From Glebionis coronaria (Eukaryota > Streptophyta > Magnoliopsida > Asterales > Asteraceae), in the NCBI GenBank assembly GCA_025667525.1, contig CM046881.1:493727627-493791626 (forward strand): 64,000 nt of DNA, in the 5' to 3' direction. This document shows, piece after piece, positions 22,534 to 37,582 of this stretch (its first letter is position 1; each line of letters starts with the position of its first letter). Position numbers and translations under genes: made by a program. The notes beneath the pieces were generated by a model. The model was not told where the DNA came from. It did not search any database and saw nothing but the letters and a program-made list of their open reading frames with translations.

Positions 22534-25478
22534 TGTCACACTCCCAAAATATCAGAGTATAATGGCGACAAGGGAGTGGTGACGTCATGATTATCATACG
22601 CACATAGTCACAAAGAACGACCTCTAAATGAGACGTTCGGAAAATAGATCACTTGTAATTAATAAAATAAATAGTTTTAACAAGGTGCGGAAGCATAAAC
22701 TGAATACAGTTACAAAACATAGTTTTCTCAAATGGTACAAATGATCGTTGTTTCAAAGAAATGACGGCAATGCATGAGACCTCATTTAGCATCTTCCTTC
22801 TTAATACCTAAGAAAAACATTGCTAAAGTGTCAACATAAAGTTGGTGAGTTCATAGGTTTAGTTAGTTTGAAATGTTTAATGAACCACAAGATTTTCCCA
22901 AAAGTGATGACAATATAACAGATACAAAGTCATCCCAAATGTATTTATTACAGTCTAAGCTCGTGACACCGAAGCGTTAACAACACCGGCAGTATAATCA
23001 TATAAATGTAGCCCAAACTAGATGCCTAAACCCACGACATCCTATCTCAGACTCAAATGAAACTGTGCCCGCTTGTCCCCTTGTTGGACAAGACAGACAG
23101 GGACGTCAATCCCGATAGATCTATCCATAACATTCGCGCTTACACAAAGTAATTAACGGTTCACGATTCACGGGCCAAAGCAACTGGGTTTTTAGTGGGA
23201 CTTAGACTAATATATAAATCAGTAAATGCACTTGTGTTCACACGTTAAAATCAAGCAATGTCTCACCCCAAAAGCAGTGAAAATAGTAAAGTATGGGGCT
23301 ATAAACTCACCTCGTAATTCAGCAAAGAGAACGAAGATAAAATAGCTCGAGAGTACGGTTACGCTAGCCGCGACCTATTTAGTTATGAGGATCTAGTTAC
23401 GATACGAAAAATTATATTAATAGAAGACACGACACCCTAGTTTTGCTTGACGAAACCATACGTTTACGGAAAAGTACGACAAATAAAAGTCGGTTATTAA
23501 ACGGTCGGGTTTTACGGGTTAAATTATACCCTTAATTTACAAAATTCGTTTCATGGGCTTTTAACTAAACTTAATATAAATACTTGGCCCAAAATGGGTC
23601 CAATACCCTTACTCACAACCGGCCCAAGGGTCATATGACCCGGCCCGGCCCATAGGCGGAATAAACAAGGAACCAGGGAGTAAATATACGTGTGTTACAC
23701 ACACAACTCTCAAAAACAGAGAGTTACACTCTCTCTCTCTTCCCTCGATAATAACTCCACCGCCCCAATCTCATCTCTCTCTCAAATCTAGATCGGTTCA
23801 TCCCTTCCATGGCTAATATCCTTATCAGTTTGAGAATAACAATCATGTATGGGTGGTCTGAGGTGTTTAGATCGCGTGAGATGTGGGGTTTCATCCCCAC
23901 ATCAAACCGATTTGGTTTCTGATGTGTTCATCCTTATGGTCACGTTAATCATCAGCCATCAATCAAAGATAAGTTTGTTTTTCCTTATTTTCTTAAAAGT
24001 TAATTGATTTTCGATTTATAAAAGATCAGTGGGTTTGATTAATTGGTATAAACTTGTTGAGAACCATATGGCTCTCGGATTTGAAATACACGAATTAGGG
24101 TTTTGAAATATTTGGGGGTTTCTATCAATCTCGGGTTTAAACGCAATTAATTGATGTTTTCTTGTATAAAATCAAACTAATTTCAACATATAGTCGGTTT
24201 GTAAAAATTAGGGTTTCGGTCAATTGGGGGTTTTTGCATATCTCGTTTTCAATTAAGTTAACCATTGGATTCGAGTTTAGATTAGTTTTAATTAGTGTTT
24301 TAATTAATAAAAAGTCAATCTAGGGTTTTTATAAAATTGGGGGTTTTTACATTCGGCTGTTACTCATGTTTATGTGGTGTTTTTGTAATGTGGAAAATGT
24401 TAATTAAATGTTTAAAAAGGTTTTTAAATTTCTAGGGTTTCGATTTGAAATGGGGGTTTTTATACCCGCGGCATGATTAAGGGTTTTTAGGGTGTTTCTG
24501 TAAGAATGAAAGTGTTTAAAAACATTTGGATTAGATGGTATTGATTGTTGATAGTTTCGGCAGAAAGTAAGCAATTTGTTTGGTCTTGGTTGGGTCACGG
24601 TTTGGTCTAAGTCGGGGTCTCGGTTTGGTTGACAGAAAAGTAAAGTCATAGACATGTTTCAAGTATTAGTACTAAAGTTTAACCTTTTCAGTTTTTAGTT
24701 AAAAATAAGGCCGTTACAATGACTAACACATTGGTTTGATTATTCGTAGGTTTGTAAAAGACGAGCACAACTAGGACTTCATAAAGGAAAAACGAAGAGA
24801 CGAAAAGACTCACAATGGGATGCTATGTTTCGGTTTGCAGGTTCGGACGGGATGGAAGGCTTGACTCTTTCGGTTTTGCAGGTTGGACGCGACGTGTGGG
24901 TCGGCTGGACACTAATATTCACCTACCCAGGAGTTGTGTTTGAAAGACTTGTACAGAAATTTGTGTTTGTAATTTGGACTGTGATAAACTTTGTATTTGG
25001 ACATTGGGTAAACTTTGGGTTTGTATTTAATCATGTATTGTTAGTCTAGGGTTACCTTCAAGCTGAAAATGGTAACTTGTGATATACCCAAATGGGGTAA
25101 ACTAGGCATGTGTGCTGTCTTGTAGTGGTTAGTGGGTAATAAACTATGGAGTTTATTTGTAGCTGGACATGTGACTGAAATTGGGACTCTTGTAAGGCAA
25201 GTTTTGCAATAAACATGAATGAAAGTTTATACTCAAATATATATGCATGCTGTGACAGTTATATAACTCGACTCGGGTTCACGATGTTTAAGTTTAGACG
25301 CGAACTGAATAAACACGACACTATAACCGTTTGACACACGATCCCAAAACAAAGGCAATTTCGCGAGACTTCACGTGATCTAGTGAGTATGCCAAATAAA
25401 CGTACGGCAAACATAAAACGCCCACCAACTTCGTGTATTGCATTCAACTTAATAATCGCGAAAACTCGAGATGTTACA
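22534..25478 (-). repeat. 5' LTR of the Tekay element
   Basis: 2945 bp and nearly identical to 13004-15946. In element orientation it starts TGTAACATC and ends GTGTGACA. A TATA-like CATATATATTT lies on the - strand about 240 bp into the LTR (near 25240) and could be the sense promoter. The + strand also carries a promoter-like block at about 23573-23825. Confidence 0.95.
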
Positions 25479-25483
25479 GATTT

Positions 25484-25609
25484 AATCATTTATTTAACTA
25501 AATTGAAGAAAAAAATTTGAAGACGTGGGTTGATGAGCTTAAAACAAACAAATACAAACAAAATACCACAAACCAGTCACTGATCTATCCCGTGGCGAAT
25601 GATACCAAT
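25484..25609 (-). other. leader remnant of an older retroelement
   Basis: Sequence between the Tekay insertion and the Copia-type LTR. On the - strand it starts with a primer-site-like TGGTATCATT (25598-25607), two bases after the LTR end. It contains no clear coding sequence. Confidence 0.5.
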
Positions 25610-26013
25610 TGTTGTTCCCATATTTATCACTTAACCATGGTGTATCTTAAGAAAAAAAAAGTAAGAAAATAGATGAAATCTAAAGAGAGAAAATAGATAG
25701 AGAAAAGAGAGAGAATGGTTGATAATTGTTAAATGTTAGATTGAGAGAATGATAGAATTAGAATGTTACCAATCACCTCCTAACATGCTAGGAGGTGGGA
25801 ATATATAGTCCACCCACATGCGGGCTTTAATGAACTATATGTTGATGGGCCGGGATTTCCTTTGGGCTTTAAGTCCTTAACATGAACATTATAGTTTAAA
25901 GTCAAGCCCGTAATACCCGACTAACCTACTATCTATTACAACGTTCTAAAATAGGATACATAATAAACCTATGACGAAACATTCTTGTTTGACTCAATAT
26001 TTTGAGGCTAACA
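25610..26013 (-). mobile_element. Copia-type LTR, about 404 bp
   Basis: In - orientation it runs TGTTAGCCTC ... GGGAACAACA, followed by AT and then TGGTATCA, the usual Copia arrangement of LTR, two-base gap and tRNA-Met primer site. Inside are a TATA-like GGACTATATATTCCC (near 25800) and a CT-rich leader (TCTCTCTCTTTTCTCT), typical of a promoter on the - strand. I could not find a matching second LTR. The decayed zinc-knuckle ORF at 11876-13003, now on the far side of the Tekay insertion, may belong to the same old element. Confidence 0.65.
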
Positions 26014-26352
26014 AATTCAAATTTACTCCAATATTCTAAACATAATTCGCGACAACCAGGCTAGCCACCTGTTTCCCAAAGAAAAAATTGTACGCCAATT
26101 TAACAAACCTTTCAATTGTATATAAAGTTCATTTAAAGTTTTCATCATCAAGAACTTCATCATATGTCTTCCATTGGATTTATTCAATGTTTCACATAGC
26201 GGGGTATCAAAGTTAAAAAGTTCAGTATTTATCCTAAAGATGTCATCAACTTCATCTTTATCATTAGTTGTTGTTTCTTTAGGATCTTCATTTTCTTCGT
26301 CATGTTCCCTTTTCCAATATATCAATAACACACTTTTGGTAAATAAATCCAT
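26014..26352 (-). pseudogene. decayed retroelement-associated ORF fragment
   Basis: An open stretch of about 109 codons on the - strand with DEVDDIFRINTELFNFDTPLCE near its middle and a charged N-terminus (KREHDEENEDPKE). I recall similar IFRIETDVFNFETPLC strings from Asteraceae proteins annotated next to transposons, but I cannot name a domain. It directly abuts the outer end of the Copia-type LTR. It is probably a fragment without function. Confidence 0.4.
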
Positions 26353-26945
26353 TTACTTGTGATTACAAAATTTTGAGTCTAGAAAATAATGAAAATTCTA
26401 AGTTGGATGGATGATGATACATGTCATCATCGAGCCCTCTAGCTTCTCTTTCTATTAAAATCTTCATATACTCCTCAAAGTGAGTCTTATAGATCCTGAC
26501 ATACCATGATTGGATCTCATGTTCTTTGATCTTCGAATTTATTGTATTATTGTCTCCATACTTAAGATAAAATTGATTATATTATTGGATTTATTGACAA
26601 AATGCTTTCACGAGATTTTAACAGGTCAATGTGACAAGTGTTTTCGACAAAACATTGTGCTCAAAGAATATTGCCAGTGTTTCTTTTCACAAAAGGCTAT
26701 TAAAAATTTTCTTCAAAAATATGTACGCCAAAAAATGTTGTGCCAAGAAACACTTCATCCATGAAATGTTGTAGCAAGAAACAGTACAACTAGAAACGTT
26801 GTTTTCCGTTAGAAAACAGAATATGGTTTTTTTTTCTTGTACTATTTTTTTCTCAAAAAAACGAACAAACTCAGATCTAACAAAAAACCAAATAAGCTCC
26901 AAAAGAAGCAATGAGCCACATAAGGCACAAAAAAAATTTGAAATA
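26353..26945. other. no gene recognised
   Basis: AT-rich sequence without recognisable coding content. It is the left half of the target into which the Athila element at 26951 inserted; the sequence continues at 37293. Confidence 0.5.
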
Positions 26946-26950
26946 AGCAC

Positions 26951-28293
26951 TGATCGACGTCGAAGTGCCGGTTAAAAATAACCTAATTACCTTATACTAG
27001 ATAGGGTAAGTGGGTATCGATCCACGAGGAATATGTGGTTTTAGTTTAAGTTTTGGGGTGATCACTGATCAATAAAAGTTTTGGTTTTGAAATCTAACAA
27101 CTAAAATACTTTTGATAATAAAAATGCTGATTAAAAATTAAAATAATTATTAAACTAATAATAAAGCTAGAAAAATATAATAAATATGTAAACAATTAAA
27201 GGAAAAATGCAATCCCTTCCAACTCCTAATATTTATGGTTGATCAAACTTATGGATTATCGAAACTTTTTGAACTGATTACAAAGATTATTTCGACTTAA
27301 TATGAATGAATTAATGTCGGCATTTATTATGTTTATCAATGACTCGCGATAATAAATCTTATATAAATCCAACCAATAATTATGTTTTAATTATTATTTA
27401 GGTACAACTTATGTTTATTATACGACCATCTTTTTTTAACTACATAAAATAAGTATGAATCGTTAACTAATAATAAATTGTCTTGCACCAAATAATTAAA
27501 CATAATATTAAGTCAATAAAAATAATTTATAAATAAATCATAAATCAATGTAATAAAAATATGATAACCCAAAAGTAATGATCAAACCATAAATAAAGTT
27601 ACCGGAAGGAATCACAACAAAATTAGTCGGACATCGCGATGTACTCGACCCGCTGCGCACGCTTCATCTTTTATTCACTGTATGTTAACAAATACCACTA
27701 CCCAAGTGGTGACTAAAATAGTCAGTGACCAATAATGCCTTTTCACCACTTTTTATATATATATATATAATCTTCTCGACGATCGTGCTTAACCAAAAAG
27801 AATTTAATTCTTTTCCTTCACTTCTTTCACAAGGACGATTTTCTTTTTTTGTTCTTAAGAACAGTGGCGGTTGTGAGGTTAATAGGACGAAAAATGGGAT
27901 CCTCCCTCTATATATATATATACTATTCCATCGGTGGGTTATTGGGTATTGGGCCCAAAAGTTTTTTTTTCTTTTATTCTTTTGGCATATAATAACTTTG
28001 GCCTAATAAAAAATAACCCAACATCAATAATTGTTCGAACGAAGCCCAGACAAATAAAAGATGACCGAAAATATTGCGACGCGTTCAAATCTTTTTCTTT
28101 AATATTTCTTCTTCATTTATCGGCGCTCACAATGCCTTTTCTCCAAAAAAATCAATTAAGCGGCCATTTTATTCCATTTCGCTCGTAACCTGCATAATTA
28201 CAAAACACACTCAAAGTACCTATATAACGACAAATAAATATACACTTATGCTAAATTAACATGCTATGAGGTGAATGCAAAATACACCGATTA
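26951..28293 (-). repeat. 3' LTR of the Athila element
   Basis: Matches 35796-37287 along its length. It holds a short TA run (27754-27769, about 8 units) where the other LTR has about 77 units, and a second short TA run near 27908-27922. Confidence 0.88.
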
Positions 28294-28307
28294 AATCCTC
28301 TCAACTT
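28294..28307 (-). promoter_or_regulatory. polypurine tract before the 3' LTR
   Basis: On the - strand AAGTTGAGAGGATT lies immediately before the LTR start. A second purine tract, with AAGTTGAGGGGGG, is at about 29704-29722, within the 3' non-coding region. Confidence 0.65.
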
Positions 28308-30001
28308 AACTTTTACCGTCTCGAGTAAAAATAAAATAAAAATATACAAGCATGTTAATTTCATAATTTTTAATCATACTATTGAAACTTCATCAAAAAG
28401 ATCACATTCAACCTAATACACTAATAACCATCCTACATGACAAATAATCCAAAATGATTACCAATATTTTTGTCCTTCTTAAACACTTAGCATAACCATT
28501 CCTATTTCATTTACTTTACGTTTCATATAATTAACCATGTGTCTAACGTACCTAATGCACACCTATAATCAATCTAAACATTAATCTAAAACAATAGGTG
28601 AGAATATCTTACACCTTTTATAACATTCGAGTTTTTATACCATAAGAGCACGTCATAAACAATCATATTTTAGCTTACATACTTTCACTTTCTTTCTTTT
28701 TTCTTTTTCTTTTTTTCACAATTTTTTTTCATTTTATTTTTTTATTTTTTTTCGCATCACACATAAGCTCTTTTTTAGCCATTCGGGACTATTTCTTATA
28801 CAAGTCATCCCGAACGCTTTATACACTCATTTCAAGGTTGATATAAAGACCAATTATTTAGAAAAATATATCTATCATATAGGTGCATACTAAGACACAT
28901 TAGCACATGGGAACCGGTTAATTTTCCTATTTTAATTAAATGGGAACAATTATACTTCATGCCTATTGGTACATCACATGATGGAATTATCTACCACATA
29001 GTATAATTATACAATGCACTAAATTAAACTAATCTTTCTAATTTCATTCCAATAATACAAGGATTAGGTTATTTCACATAAAATTGTCTCAGCTAAGTGC
29101 AATGCTATCCATCATAAAAATTGGCGTCTTACCCATGCTAACAACTAAAGTATCACCTTGCGCGGGTGACGAATCAGATAGGCAAGCCCAGCATATGACT
29201 ACCACCAATAATTATGACAGTTCTCCAACTCTTTTCTAAGGCCACCGTGCGCGGATGGCGAGCCGAATAAGATCAATTCTAAGTGTTCTAACCCAACAAT
29301 TACATTACTATATTTCATATTATTTATTTAAACTTTTTACTCGATTTAAGCAAAGGTAAGTAGAGGGAATTCAACCGACGTGGTTTGATCATCTAAATTA
29401 TACATATGCCTAACTACATGCAAACAATCAAATCAATTTAATAACCAAATTATACAATGGAATCGGGTGCACCTGATAATTATGGCCAAATCCTCTAGCT
29501 TGCTCCAATAAATCATCCACAAGCTAATCTTCAGAATTTGTAAACACTCAACAAACATATATGTAGAAGAAACTTCCACATCTAATTAGCACAAGACTCT
29601 TATAATGTGATATAAAAAATTTAAAAATTTTCAATTTTTCCCAAAAATCATATTTTAACGCATTTTGACCAGAATTTCACACAAAAACATGTAACACATG
29701 TGCCACCCCCCTCAACTTAAAGCATTGCATTGCCCCTAATGCAAAACACTTTAAATTGAAATTTTGGTTAAAAAACAAGTTGACAAACCCACACAAAAAA
29801 CAAAAACCTAACTCACTTTCGTAGGAATCACGGTTGCATTTAGCGTATGCAACAAGCCTTTAAACCACTCGGTAGCCCGAATGGACGAGTTTTGTCTCGT
29901 GGGGGTTTGTAGTGAACACACCCACAAAGTTCCACAAACCACGGGTTGCCTCCCGCGAAGCGCTAAGTTTACTGTCTTCAGCCAGACATAACTCAAATGA
30001 G
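28308..30001 (-). other. 3' non-coding region of the Athila element
   Basis: 1.7 kb between the integrase stop and the 3' LTR with no convincing env-like frame. Just after pol there is a conserved motif at 29942-29964, in element sense AGCGCTTCGCGGGAGGCAAC followed by CCG, with a short CGGG/CCCG stem. It recurs behind the coding regions of the two other Athila-type elements in this window. A purine tract is at about 29704-29722. Confidence 0.6.
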
Positions 30002-33000
30002 CTATTGAGACGGTTGGAGTGGTTCCAAGTAAACCACATCCACCGTTTCCATCTGATCACTCTCCAACTCAACATACGGCTTTAAACGGTGTCCATTAAC
30101 TTTAAAAGGCTCTCTAGCCACCATATTTTTTATTTCAATGGCTCCGTATGGAGAGACTTGAGTCACAACGTATGGACCCGTCCATTTACTTCTCAACTTT
30201 CCAGGAAAAAGCTTAAGTCTAGCATTGAATAACCAAACTTTTTGACCAACCAAGAAAGACTTCTTGGTGATGTGTCGGTCATGAAAAGCTTTGGTTTTCT
30301 CTTTATAAATCCTAGAACTCTCATAAGCATCACGTCTAATATCATCTAGTTCAGATAATTGAAGTTTCCTAGAACTACCCGCTTTCTCTAAATCCAGATT
30401 AGCGGTCTTAATTGCCCATTCAGCCCTATGCTCTATCTCAACCGGTAAATGACACGCCTTGCCATATACCAACTTATACTGTGACATACCAATAGGAGTC
30501 TTAAAAGCCGTCCTATATGCCCACAAAGCATCATCTAACCTCAAGGACCAATCTTTCCTATCACTATGGACGGTCTTTTCTAAAATTCGCTTAATCTCCC
30601 TATTAGATACTTCAACCTGTCCACTAGTCTGTGGGTGATAAGGGGTCGCTATCCTATGATTAACTCCATAGTGTTTCAATAATTTCCCAAATCTAAAGTT
30701 CTTAAAGTGGGAACCCCCATCACTAATTATAGCCATAGGAATTCCATGCCTAGCAAAGATATTCTTCTTAATAAACTTAAGAACTACACTATGATCATTG
30801 GTTCTAGTAGCCTCAGCCTCTACCCACTTAGACACATAATCAACTGCCACTAAAATGTACACATTGCCATGGGAAGTAGGGAATGGTCCCATAAAGTCAA
30901 TACCCTACACGTCAAAGATCTCAACAACAAGTATGGGATTCATAGGCATTTGATCACGCCTTGAAATCCCACCAACTTGTTGGCAAAGAAATACATGCTT
31001 TTACAAAAGACTGGGTATCCTTGAATATAGTCGGCCAAAAGAAACCGCTTTGTAGGATTTTATGCCCAGTTTTCGTAGCACCAAAATGTCCACCGCATGC
31101 ATAAGAATGGCAATGAGCCAATATGTCCGTATGCTCATGGTCAGGAACACATCTCCTAACGACTTGGTCAGCACACACCTTATAGAGCTCCGGATCCTCC
31201 CACAAATAATGCTTCAACTGGGAGAAGAAGTATTTTCTTTGTTGCTTGGACCAAAAATCCGGAAGCTTTTTAACAGCTAGGTAATTAACTATATTTGCGT
31301 ACCAAGGAACCTTAGAAACCTCAAATAGGCTTTCATCCGGAAAGCTTTCCTTAATCACATCAGAAGGGCTGAACGGCGGAGGGATAATTCTAGACAAATG
31401 GTCGGCAACTACATTTTCTGACCCCTTTTTATCCCGAATTTCTAGATTAAATTCCTGTAAAAGCAAAATCCACCTAAGCAGCCTCGGTTTTGTCTCTTTC
31501 TTAGTCAACAAATGTCTTAAGGCACTATGATCTGAAAATACTATCACCTTAGAATGCCCCCAAATATATGACCTAAACTTATCAAGATCAAAAACCACGG
31601 CTAACAACTCTTTTTCAGTAGTGGTGTAATTCATTTGAGCTTCTGAAAAAGTTTTACTAGCATAAAAGATTACAACGGGTTTCTTATCGACCCACTGTCC
31701 TAGAACCGCCCCAGCGGCATAATCACTTGCATCACACATGATCTCGAAAGGCTTCGACCAATCAGGTGATTGTAGAATAGGGGCTTCTACAAGCTTTTGC
31801 TTAAGCATGTTGAATGCTTTAAGACATGATTCATTAAAGTCAAAGCGTGCATCTTTTAAAAGCAGATCGCAAAGAGGCTTTGATATCGCACTAATATCTT
31901 TAATAAATCGCCTATAGAACCTGGCATGACCAAAAAAAGATCGCACACCTTTGATGGTAGTGGGAGGAGGAAGGGTTGAAATTACTTGAACTTTGGCACG
32001 ATCAACCTCAAATCCTTTTTCAGACACAACATGCCCTAATAAAATTCCCTCTCGAACCATGAAATGGCTCTTCTCCCAACTAAGCACCAAGTTAGTTTCG
32101 GTGCATCTTTTTAACACACTTTCAAGCTGATCAAGGCAGCTTTCAAAGGATTGACTAAAGATGGAGAAATCATCGATAAATATCTCTACAGATTCTCCAA
32201 CCATGTCAGAAAAGATACTCATCATGCACCGCTGAAAGGTAGCGGGTGCATTACACAGGCCAAAAGCCATTCTTCAAAATGCAAACGTTCCATAAGGACG
32301 TGTAAACGTAGTTTTGGCCTGTTCATCAGGATGGATGGGTATTTGATTATAACCGGAGTACCCATCCAGGAAGCAATAGAACTTATTACCAAAAAGCTTC
32401 TCAACTATTTGATCAATGAAAGGTAGCGGGAAGTGATCTTTCGATGTGGCATTATTAAGCTTACGGTAATCTATGCAAACTCTCCACCCAGTAACTGGAC
32501 GGGTTGTGAGCTTTTCCCCATTGTCGGTTTCTACAACGGTGATTCCGGCCTTTTTAGACACTGTTTGAGTAGGACTTACCCATTTACTATCCGAGATGGG
32601 ATAGAGGATACCGGCATCTAACTATTTAAGAACTTCCGTCTTGACTACCTCTTTCATATTAGGATTCAGACGCCTTTGCGCATCTCTTGATGGCTTAATA
32701 ATTGGGTTCGTAACAATTTGATGCATACACAATGAAGGGCTGATCCCTTTCGAATCTGCAATCGTCCATCCCACTGCTGCTTTGTACTTGGAAAGCACTT
32801 TTAGAAGTGCTTCCTCTTGTGATTCAAAAAGATCAGAAGCAACAATAATGGGTAACGTATTGTTAGGACCTAGAAAAGCATATTTGAGATTGGATGGCAA
32901 AGGTTTTAGTTCAAGAGCTGGAGGCACCTCTAGAGACGGCTTCGTGGCCGTGTCAAAAGTAGAAGGCAAGGGCTCCACTTTATAAGACCAAGGTGGTTTT

Positions 33001-33692
33001 TGATGGTCCAAAGAACTAACCAAACACTCTTGAATCTCTTGAACTTCAGCAACATCAAGAATCTCCTCATTCTCACCAGTTAAATATAATTCCAAAGGAT
33101 CATCCTTAAGCATACGGGGTGCATGCTTTTGGACTTCCTCGTCGATCACATCAACTTGGTAACATTCATTCATCGTAGGAGAATTCATAGAATTAAACAC
33201 ATTCAACCTTATCTTCTTATTAGCGAATGCAATATCCATGGCACCAGTCCGACAATTAATCCTAGCATCTATCGTGGCTAAGAATGGGTGCCCAAGGATA
33301 ATAGTTGGTTGAACATCCTTGTATTGTGACTCAGTGTCCATAACAAAGAAGTCAACTGGGTAATAGAAATCATCAACTTTCACAATAACATCCTCTAAGA
33401 TACCTCTAGGAATTTTGGTAGATCGATTGGCTAAGGAAATAATGGTGTCTGTCTTACGAAGAGTTCCTAAGTCATACTTATCGACCAAACTAGCAGGAAG
33501 GATGTTGATACTGGCACCAAGATCAAGGAGCGCCTTCTTAATGGAAATATTTCCCACCACAACTGAAATCAATGGTGCTCCAGGATCTTTGAATTTAGGA
33601 GGAAGAGAGCTAGATAAGACTGCACTAACATGCTCAGTTAGGTCAATCTTTTCAGGCAAAGACGCCTTCAGCTTCCTCTTCTGGGTACACAA
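30002..33692 (-). pseudogene. Athila protease-RT-RNase H-integrase, broken
   Basis: Domains in order on the - strand are as follows. The protease has ALLDLGASINILP (about 33500). The RT has [17 protein letters not shown] and FIDDF. RNase H has [32 protein letters not shown] and VVADHLSR. The integrase has [13 protein letters not shown] and IISDGGSHF. Visible damage: TAG at 32622-32624 before RT, TGA at 32274-32276 inside RT, a frameshift near 31000 inside the integrase zinc finger with a stop at 30954, TAG at 30905-30907, and a frameshift relative to gag at about 33700. The integrase frame 30002-30892 is otherwise long and intact. RNase H keeps its catalytic Asp in CDAS. There is no chromodomain, as expected for Athila. 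The element cannot make a full polyprotein. Confidence 0.88.
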
Positions 33693-33697
33693 GTCCT

Positions 33698-35640
33698 TTA
33701 AAACTTGGCATAAGCAGGAATTTGCTTAATAGCATCAATAAAGGAGAGATTAATTTTAACTTGCTTGAAAGTCTCCCACATATCCTCAGCATGAGGACCC
33801 TTTTTAGCTAACCTTGCAGATGCCGATTTCTCCAAAGCCGTAGGGTAAGGTGTGTTGGACACACCACCCTCCCCAACTTCGGGAGATTCAGTAGCTTTAG
33901 GATTCGGTGTTGTTGTTTTAGGAAAATCATTTAACAAATCATTTACCAACTCAGAACTGGACTTAACATTATCAAAAATTTTACCTTCAACAATAATTTC
34001 GTCATCAGTGACGAAATCCTCGACATCAGGAGAATTTGGAATTCCCTTGTCATTGTTGTAGATTTTACCATTTCGAAGAGACGTCACCATATTCATGTGC
34101 TCATTTCCATTTTTCTTGTGTGCGGGATTCATGGTGGGGTAGCTCGGTAGCCTTCCCTCATCTCTTTTGCTTAATTGATCCGCCAATTGACCAACTTGTC
34201 TCTCAAGAGCTGCAATAGATTTAGTAGTGGTCTCGTGTCTTTGATTAGTGACCTCGAATTTTCTATTGATCTCTTGATTGTTGGTAGATAATGAATCCAT
34301 AAGCCTATCAAATTTTCGGTCAAGGTTCAAGAGACGGTTATCATCTTGGCCTTGGCCCTGATTTGGATATTGTTGTTGTGGCCTATGATTGTAAGAATTT
34401 TGTTGGAAATTAGATGAATTGCCACCCTTGTACCTTGGTTTGTAACCATATTGTTGTTGTTGGGCATTATTAGGGCGATTGTCTTCATCTTTCCAACGGA
34501 AATTGGGGTGATTGCGCCATCCAGGATTTTAACTTTCGGAGAATGCGTCATTTCATGGACGACCACCATAGACTCCATTTACCTCCTCATTTGGTGGCGC
34601 CCCCCAACTTTGACAATTATCGACAGAGTGACTTGGATCACCACACATTGAACACCTACTATGTGACATATTAGACACATTTGGAACACCTTTTCCTAGA
34701 TTTTTCAACAATAGATCAACTTTCTTACTTAACTCGCTAATTTCTGAATTTGTGCCCCGTTGGTTAGACACAAAATTGGCGGAAGATGGTTGGTTGTTTT
34801 GATCCACTGAAGCTTGGGTCTTAGAACCTTTGCTTAGTTTTTCAAAAAACTCCCATTCTTCCTCCATAGGTCGCGAGAAAAACATACCCTCACTAGTGGC
34901 CATCACAAATTGTTGGTTGTTATAATTCAACCCATCATAGAAGACTTTGACAAGCTCCCATTTTGGAACATCGTAATGAGGGCATGTTCTTAATAACTCC
35001 TTAAGTCTACTAAATGCTTCATAAAACTGCTCGCCTGGGATTTGACGAAAGGATTTAATCTTATTTCTAATGGCAGCAGTTTTACTTATAGAATAAAATT
35101 CCTCAAGAAAAACAGATTGCATTTCAGGCCATGAGTTAATACTACCTGGCTCAAGAGATGAGAACTAGTCCTTAGCTTGATCTTTAAGAGAAAAAGGAAA
35201 AAGGCGAAGTCTTACCTCATCCTTGGTAATGTTATTAACCTGATGTGTGTCAGCAATTGAGAAGAATTCTCGCAGATGTGCGTATGGCTCCTCACGACCT
35301 CTAAACACTGGCAAAATTGCTATGAGGTTCGGCTGGATCTTGAAGTTACTTGTAACCCCTTTAACCGGATCCGGATAAACGATAGGCGAGGGATCCTCGA
35401 AGATCCCCGGCCTGTAATAAGAATCAACACCTCGTGGTGGGGATTCTTCTCCGCTACTACTTCCGCTAGCATCTCCGCCAACATCTTCGTCACCTGGCAT
35501 TTCAGCGAAAAGCTCTGCTAAACCTGAAAAATCAAGATTAGTAGAAAAATGTCGAAACGTTTTCTCCTCAACCGTGCACTTTTCTCAATCTCAGGATCGT
35601 AAGCTAACGGTGATGTACGTCCCGATCTACGCGTGCGCAT
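33698..35640 (-). pseudogene. Athila gag, broken
   Basis: The likely original start is the ATG at 35640-35638 (MRTRRSGRTS), in the same GTGTATGCG context as the gag starts of the other two Athila-type elements. A frameshift follows within 140 bp. The retrotransposon-gag domain runs about 34600-35400 (FREFFSIADTH-like, VRLRLFPFSLKDQAKD, FRQIPGEQFYEAFSRLKELL, KVFYDGLN). A TAG at 35165-35167 interrupts it. A zinc knuckle with CSMCGDPSHSVDNC follows, then TGA at 34553-34555 and another stop just after. A Gln/Asn-rich linker and a coiled-coil-like C-terminus (LERQVGQLADQLSKR) end near 33700, where one base appears to be missing from a T run. Confidence 0.85.
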
Positions 35641-35771
35641 ACACTAACCTACACACTCACAAGAAACAAAACAAAACAAAACAAACAAAACAAGAAAAAT
35701 AAAATCTTTTTGTATATTTTTATTTAATTTAAGAAAAATATTAACAAAAACTTAAACGAAAAGCTCACTAG

Positions 35772-35789
35772 TCCCCGGCAGCAGCGCCA
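35772..35789 (-). promoter_or_regulatory. primer binding site, tRNA-Asp type
   Basis: On the - strand TGGCGCTGCTGCCGGGGA lies just inside the 5' LTR. It resembles the tRNA-Asp complement used by Athila elements, with mismatches at two positions compared with the usual form as I remember it. Confidence 0.8.
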
Positions 35790-35795
35790 ACTTTT

Positions 35796-37287
<1,492 letters not shown>

Positions 37288-37292
37288 AGCAC

Positions 37293-37582
37293 TTTTAAAG
37301 GAATAGCCGGGAAAGACCGAAGCTTTTTGATGAAAAAGAAGCAACACCAAAAAAGAAAAAAGAAAATAAGTGTCCAAGCTAAAATAAGCTCATATATTAA
37401 GCTCTAAGATATGTTGCTTGAAAGACAGAAAATTACAAATACCACCAATAGATTTACATTTTTCTTTTTTTATATGAAAAACACACGTGCAAAATACTAG
37501 AAAAAGTATGAAAACAGAGAAGAAAAAAAATCATGGTCGTTTTGGACAAAAAAAATAAGTAATGAAACAACCAAAAAATAAA
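37293..37582. other. target sequence between two Athila-type insertions
   Basis: About 290 bp of older sequence, continuous with 26353-26945 before the Athila insertion and with 46425 onward before the second insertion. No gene seen. Confidence 0.6.

Larger units (their letters stand above)
13004..25478 (-). mobile_element. Tekay-type Ty3/gypsy chromovirus, nearly complete
   Basis: A 12,475-bp LTR retrotransposon on the - strand. It is flanked by a perfect 5-bp target duplication GATTT (12999-13003 and 25479-25483). Its LTRs are 2943 and 2945 bp. By eye I count about seven substitutions and one 2-bp CT indel between them, so insertion was recent. It has an initiator-tRNA-Met primer site, a leader with an extra ORF, gag-pro, pol with a C-terminal chromodomain-like tail, and a polypurine tract. 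It has inserted into a decayed DUF4283/zinc-knuckle element. The tail and the long LTRs place it in the Tekay (Del) chromovirus group. Confidence 0.93.

Noticed and set aside
28308..29800. env-like gene in the Athila 3' region
   Set aside because: No long frame, signal peptide or transmembrane pattern could be read on the - strand.
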